From assembly GCF_009711525.1 (NCBI RefSeq), contig NZ_SMLV01000424.1, positions 1-48,610 of the forward strand: DNA of 48,610 bases. The letters run 5' to 3'. The position numbers were made by a program, and so were the translations under genes. Source of the stretch: Fulvivirga lutimaris (lineage in GTDB: Bacteria; Bacteroidota; Bacteroidia; Cytophagales; Cyclobacteriaceae). The notes beneath the pieces are model-generated. The model saw only the letters and a program-made list of their open reading frames with translations, made no database searches and was not told the DNA's origin. Positions 44,856 to 48,610 of the stretch are shown piece after piece (the first letter of the stretch is position 1; every line of letters starts with the position of its first letter).

Positions 44856-46271
44856 TTGCAATCAATCAGCCTTCCCAAACTTCTCATTTTGTTTGTTTTA
44901 TTTATTACGATAGCAACCGTATCTCACGGTCAGGTTAGAAAACGCTATCGGAAAAGTGCCCTTCAGCTTTCTTTAGTCTCTGGTGTAAGTACCAACGGTA
45001 TCCATCCCGCATGGTATTTCAATAAATTTTCCTTCAATATTTTTTCAGGGACATCGGCCGGAGTGAAGCATTTTGAGATATCTGGTATTTCGAGTGCTAC
45101 ATTATCCTTCAGTACGGGTATTCAGATTGCAGGCATTGCCAATGTTGTTGGAACCAATACATTTGTTAATCTTAAAATATCAGATGAACGAGAGGTCATG
45201 AAGGAGGAGTTGAATGAACCCTTGATGCATGGCATACAGCTTTCAGGACTTATTAATTTGGTTAGGGGCAATGTATTTGGTGCTCAAATCTCAGGAGGAC
45301 TGAATATAGCCTATGGTGCCATGTACGGAACTCAGTGGGCAGGATTTGGTAATGTTGTTAATGAGGATTTTAGAGGTGTTCAGCTTGCAGGTATTTATAA
45401 TGTGGCCAGTCGGTCAGTGGCAGGTATTCAATTGTCGTTACTTGGCAATATTACCAGAGGGCCGATGACTGGTATTCAGTTGGGCATGTTCAATTCCAGC
45501 AGGAGGATGATGGGTAAAAATACCAACCCAAAAACCAGTGCCAGATCTATGCAGATAGGGCTATTTAATAGTTCCAGAACCATGGCAGGAACACAAATAG
45601 GGTTGATCAATAAAGCAAAAGAAATGTCTGGTACACAAATTGGCTTGATCAATTTTTTCAGTACCAGACCAGCAAAACGAGCTTCGAAAAGTGGAACGCC
45701 TATAGGCATACTTAATTTTGGATCAACAGGATCATTTACCAGATTTAGCTACAATGACCAGTTTCAGTATAATCTGGAAAGGTCTACCGGTAATTGTGCC
45801 AATTGCTCAGACACCCAATACCAACTGCCTTTAAATGATGATTTCCAAAGGTTCAATCAAAATAGTTTAATTGTAAGCTACAACCCAACAGAGCGACAAA
45901 AAGAACATGGTTATTGGGCAATGGGCTGGAGGTTTGAAAAACTATTGTATAGAAATTATACCCCCGTTCCGATGAAAAGTGGCCCGCAAAATGGAGCTTA
46001 TTTCCTTGCCTGGGGAATGGGTAATCAACATATCAACTGGACAGATCAGATTGATACTAATTTGAGTGAATTAACTTCACTGCAAGCTACATATGGTAGA
46101 AGAGTCAAATTTTTAGCTTCATTTTACTTATATGTTACTGCTAGAATCAATACCTATTTTTATAAGGATACCACATATAAGCTCTCCCCAATAATGGTTT
46201 TATATGAAAATGACAGCAGCAATTTGAAATATATGAGCTGGCTTGGTTATACCATTGGTATTCAGGTATGA
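44856..46271 (+). CDS. Secreted GxQxGxxN-repeat surface protein (LA_2272-like)
   Basis: A 471-residue exported protein starting with TTG (no nearby ATG), with signal LLILFVLFITIATVSHGQ. Residues about 70-290 contain at least nine repeats of a short unit of the form G.Q..G..N (GIQLSGLINL, GAQISGGLNI, GTQWAGFGNV, GVQLAGIYNV, GIQLGMFNSS, MQIGLFNSS, GTQIGLINKA, GTQIGLINFF), spaced by about 20 residues, which suggests a regular beta structure. The C-terminal part (about 300-471) has amphipathic strands and could form a barrel. The repeats resemble the LA_2272 family of surface proteins; that name is from memory. It lies alone on the plus strand between two leftward permease units. Confidence 0.7.
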   Translation: MQSISLPKLLILFVLFITIATVSHGQVRKRYRKSALQLSLVSGVSTNGIHPAWYFNKFSFNIFSGTSAGVKHFEISGISSATLSFSTGIQIAGIANVVGTNTFVNLKISDEREVMKEELNEPLMHGIQLSGLINLVRGNVFGAQISGGLNIAYGAMYGTQWAGFGNVVNEDFRGVQLAGIYNVASRSVAGIQLSLLGNITRGPMTGIQLGMFNSSRRMMGKNTNPKTSARSMQIGLFNSSRTMAGTQIGLINKAKEMSGTQIGLINFFSTRPAKRASKSGTPIGILNFGSTGSFTRFSYNDQFQYNLERSTGNCANCSDTQYQLPLNDDFQRFNQNSLIVSYNPTERQKEHGYWAMGWRFEKLLYRNYTPVPMKSGPQNGAYFLAWGMGNQHINWTDQIDTNLSELTSLQATYGRRVKFLASFYLYVTARINTYFYKDTTYKLSPIMVLYENDSSNLKYMSWLGYTIGIQV

Positions 46272-46279
46272 TAGTCAAT

Positions 46280-46305
46280 AATCAATGTCAGCTTGATGAT
46301 TGATT
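46280..46305. terminator. Possible bidirectional terminator between convergent genes
   Basis: AATCAAT (46280-46286) pairs with ATTGATT (46299-46305) around a 12-base loop that can add a few pairs. It lies between the convergent stops and touches the stop of the leftward permease gene. There is no good T tract, so confidence is low. Confidence 0.3.
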
Positions 46306-48610
46306 CATTCACTTTTGAGTGATTCTGTAGGGTTTACAGTCGATGCCTTATAAACCTGGCTGCCAATGGTTAAAATAGTGAGAACTAAGACTATCATTAT
46401 AACAGGAGCAATCATCCACCAGCTAAATTCAAACCTGTAGGCAAAATTAGAAAGCCATTTGTTCGAAGATATTATAGCTATTGGGAGCCCAATAATCAGC
46501 CCAATTAATGATAAAGACATTAGCTTTCTTGAAAGCAAGATCATCAATTGAAGTGGAGAGGCCCCTAAAACTTTCCTGATTCCCATTTCTTTAATTCTAT
46601 CCTTGCTGGTAAGCGTAGCTAGTCCTAAAAGACCGATTAGAGATAATGAAATGGCAATTAGAGCAAAATAGAATGTTAAGTCTCCTAACTGCTTTTCAGA
46701 GCGGTACAGCTCCTCATAAGTTTGATCTTCAAAAGTGTAGCTCATTGGCAGTTCAGGAAGAATCTCCTTCCACATATCTTCTATTTGAGCAATGGTATTT
46801 TGGATATTGTCAGTGTTGACTTCCAGAATTAAAAAGGTGAAGTACCCTCGTGCAATACTCATGGTTAAAGGCGTTATTTTTTCATGCAATGAATTGAAAT
46901 GAAAATCTTTTACCACCCCAATCACTTCACCCTTCCATCTGCCAGCTTGCAGAAAAGGAAGGCCAATGACTTCTTCTGGATTACTATAACCAAGGGTTTT
47001 TACTGCTGATTCATTAAGGATCATACTTTGCCTGTAGTCGGAAGGCCGATCTTCTTCAAACCCACGGCCAGCTATTATCTTAATGTCATATTGATTGATA
47101 AAATCATAATCAACATAATAGGAATCAGTGTAAAGTTCTTCCACCTGCCTATTTTTTGTGGGCAATTCTGTCATTGATTTTCTGCCCGATCTTCCAGGAA
47201 CGCTTGAAGAAATGCTGGCACTCATAATGCCGGGAAGTGACTTTAATTTCTCTTTAATGGTCTTTTCATTTCTTTTTATTGATTCATCAAAATGGAAGTC
47301 AATAATCAGCTTTTGGCTTTTGCTATAGCCCAATTCTTTTGTCTGTAGATAGTTCAATTGTTTGGTGACCACGATGGCAGAAATAATCATGATAATTGAT
47401 ATTGCAAACTGAACTACAACTAACCCATTTTTCAAGATCAAACCCTTTGAACCGAGTTTTATATTTCCTTTTAGTAGACGATCGTATTTTAAATTGGTAA
47501 GTTCAAATGCTGGGAAAACGCCACTTAATATTCCAACGAAGAATGCTAAACCAAATACAAGCATATATAAACTGTAATGGTCAAATGGATTACCAATAAT
47601 TGGTTTGTTTGCCAGCTGATTGATGGTGGGAGTAAAAAGAATAAAGAATGAAATGGCGATAAGACATGCGAACAAAGAGAATGAAGTTGAGTCAAGCAGG
47701 TATTGAAATTTCTGCTGTGTTTGGCTTACGCCCAAGATCTTTTTCATGCTTATTTCTTTAGCACGCTTAATGTAAAGGGCATTAGAAATATTAATGAAAT
47801 TAAATACTGCAATAAATAGAACTAGTAGTGCGATAATGCCAAAAATATAGATGTTGTCAACATTGCCATGTAATGATGATCCTGTTCTGCTTCCTCTGGC
47901 ATTCGCAAATAGATAAAGGTCTGCGAGGGGCTCTAATTCCGTAGAGTAAGACGCCTCTCCGCGCTGGATTTTCTGGTCAATAAATTGGCCGATTTTTTTA
48001 TTTAATGCCGCTACATCACTGTTTTCATTAACTAGTAAGTAGGAGTAGCACCCAAAGGCAGTCCAGTTAGTGGCTCTGCCTGGGTTCCAAACTTCAATAA
48101 GAGAAGATAACGATAAGAAGATATCCACCTTAAAATGCGAATTCTCTGGGATGTCCTTCATTATACCTGTTACAAAAGATGAGGTGGTTCCATCAAGTTT
48201 TAATTCCTTTCCAATACAATCTAAAGTGCCGAAATATTTCAGTGCTGCAGTTTCTGAAAGAACTGCATTAAAAGGGGCCTTAAAAACGGTCTCTGGATTA
48301 CCTTCAATAAGAGGAAATGAAAATACATCAAAGACGCTTTGTTCGACATAGGCTATATTTTCTTCTTGATAATTATCAACACTACTCTGCACCAACAGGT
48401 AATCTAAAAATACACGTGTGTAATTCTGAATTTCAGGGAACTGCTTGGCTAATTCTGGAGCAGCAGGTATGGCTGAGCTTTCTAGCTTTGTGCCTGTTGA
48501 GGTTTTTACATCGGTCACTAATCTGTAGATAGCATCCGTATTTTTATGATAGGCGTCATAACTAAGCTCGAAACTTATGTATTGGAAGGAGAACAGGCAT
48601 ACTAAAAATG
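46305..48610 (-). CDS. FtsX/MacB-type ABC permease, 5' end outside window
   Basis: About 768 C-terminal residues of a fifth permease of the same family. The frame is open to the right edge, where FLVCLFSFQYISFELSYD corresponds to the first membrane helix of the family, so the prefix domain lies outside. Visible parts are the periplasmic domain (IYRLVTDVKTSTG onward), the FtsX block with AKEISMKKILGVSQTQQKFQYL, the second periplasmic domain and the final FtsX block with IKEMGIRKVLGASPLQ. It belongs to a separate transcription unit from the padR operon at 36452-44630, since a rightward gene lies between them. A GTG at 48518 is an internal Val codon, not the start. Confidence 0.9.
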   Translation of the reverse strand, partial: FLVCLFSFQYISFELSYDAYHKNTDAIYRLVTDVKTSTGTKLESSAIPAAPELAKQFPEIQNYTRVFLDYLLVQSSVDNYQEENIAYVEQSVFDVFSFPLIEGNPETVFKAPFNAVLSETAALKYFGTLDCIGKELKLDGTTSSFVTGIMKDIPENSHFKVDIFLSLSSLIEVWNPGRATNWTAFGCYSYLLVNENSDVAALNKKIGQFIDQKIQRGEASYSTELEPLADLYLFANARGSRTGSSLHGNVDNIYIFGIIALLVLFIAVFNFINISNALYIKRAKEISMKKILGVSQTQQKFQYLLDSTSFSLFACLIAISFFILFTPTINQLANKPIIGNPFDHYSLYMLVFGLAFFVGILSGVFPAFELTNLKYDRLLKGNIKLGSKGLILKNGLVVVQFAISIIMIISAIVVTKQLNYLQTKELGYSKSQKLIIDFHFDESIKRNEKTIKEKLKSLPGIMSASISSSVPGRSGRKSMTELPTKNRQVEELYTDSYYVDYDFINQYDIKIIAGRGFEEDRPSDYRQSMILNESAVKTLGYSNPEEVIGLPFLQAGRWKGEVIGVVKDFHFNSLHEKITPLTMSIARGYFTFLILEVNTDNIQNTIAQIEDMWKEILPELPMSYTFEDQTYEELYRSEKQLGDLTFYFALIAISLSLIGLLGLATLTSKDRIKEMGIRKVLGASPLQLMILLSRKLMSLSLIGLIIGLPIAIISSNKWLSNFAYRFEFSWWMIAPVIMIVLVLTILTIGSQVYKASTVNPTESLKSE

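Noticed and set aside
33449-48610. The tandem permease array as a mobile element or transposon
   Set aside because: There is no transposase, integrase, terminal inverted repeat or target duplication; the repeated blocks are prefix-domain coding sequence and fit gene duplication.

Overview
The window looks like a chromosomal segment of a Bacteroidota bacterium, most likely a marine or soil Cytophagales of the Fulvivirga/Marivirga kind. The reasons are low G+C, weak Shine-Dalgarno sites with several TTG/GTG starts, a type IX secretion sorting domain (about 12430-12690), a double beta-propeller sensor of the Y_Y_Y class, an ABC-2 permease fused to an M1 aminopeptidase, monomeric isocitrate dehydrogenase, and large FtsX-type permeases with an N-terminal permease prefix domain linked to PadR regulators. 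The genus is inference. I saw no tRNA, rRNA, CRISPR array, insertion sequence, phage gene or origin.

Layout. 1-3308 (+): end of an Lrp/AsnC regulator, a phosphoribosyltransferase, a PAS histidine kinase and panB. 3322-7895 (-): a membrane protein, a 49-residue PspC-like protein below usual ORF size cut-offs, a secreted DUF1579-like protein, a compact CheY-like / histidine-kinase-like / CheD cassette, and a CAP-domain secreted protein. 8091-10316 (+): monomeric NADP isocitrate dehydrogenase with a clear terminator. 10394-18170: a TPR lipoprotein (-), a T9SS cargo protein overlapping an Lcl-domain stalk protein (+), a 1066-residue propeller-GAF sensor without a kinase (-), a lipoprotein (+) and a small TonB-plug-like secreted protein (+). 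18280-25983: acetyl-CoA synthetase (-), a membrane-anchored dihaem cytochrome c (+), and an ABC ATPase with its permease-aminopeptidase fusion (+). 26481-29690: a GH3 beta-glucosidase lipoprotein (-) divergent from a Nudix-type (NrtR/AraR-like) repressor (+). 29779-33443: a TPR protein ending in a lone histidine-kinase dimerisation domain (-), a ZIP metal transporter (-) and a small membrane protein (+). 33449-48610: five large FtsX/MacB-type permeases in three transcription units (all -), two of the units headed by padR, with one GxQxGxxN-repeat surface protein (+) between them.

Two themes stand out. First, signalling proteins with parts missing: a kinase-like protein with an ATPase domain but Asn in place of the phospho-accepting His (5858-6727), a protein with the His-bearing dimerisation domain but no ATPase domain (29779-31488), and a propeller sensor that ends in GAF plus coiled coil with no kinase (13814-17014). 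Second, an expanded PadR/permease family with no ATPase gene in sight. Three tandem copies share a nearly identical roughly 200-bp 5' block while their bodies have diverged, and inverted repeats lie in front of both padR genes. These are the best candidates for under-described biology here; no wholly new defence or mobile system is evident.
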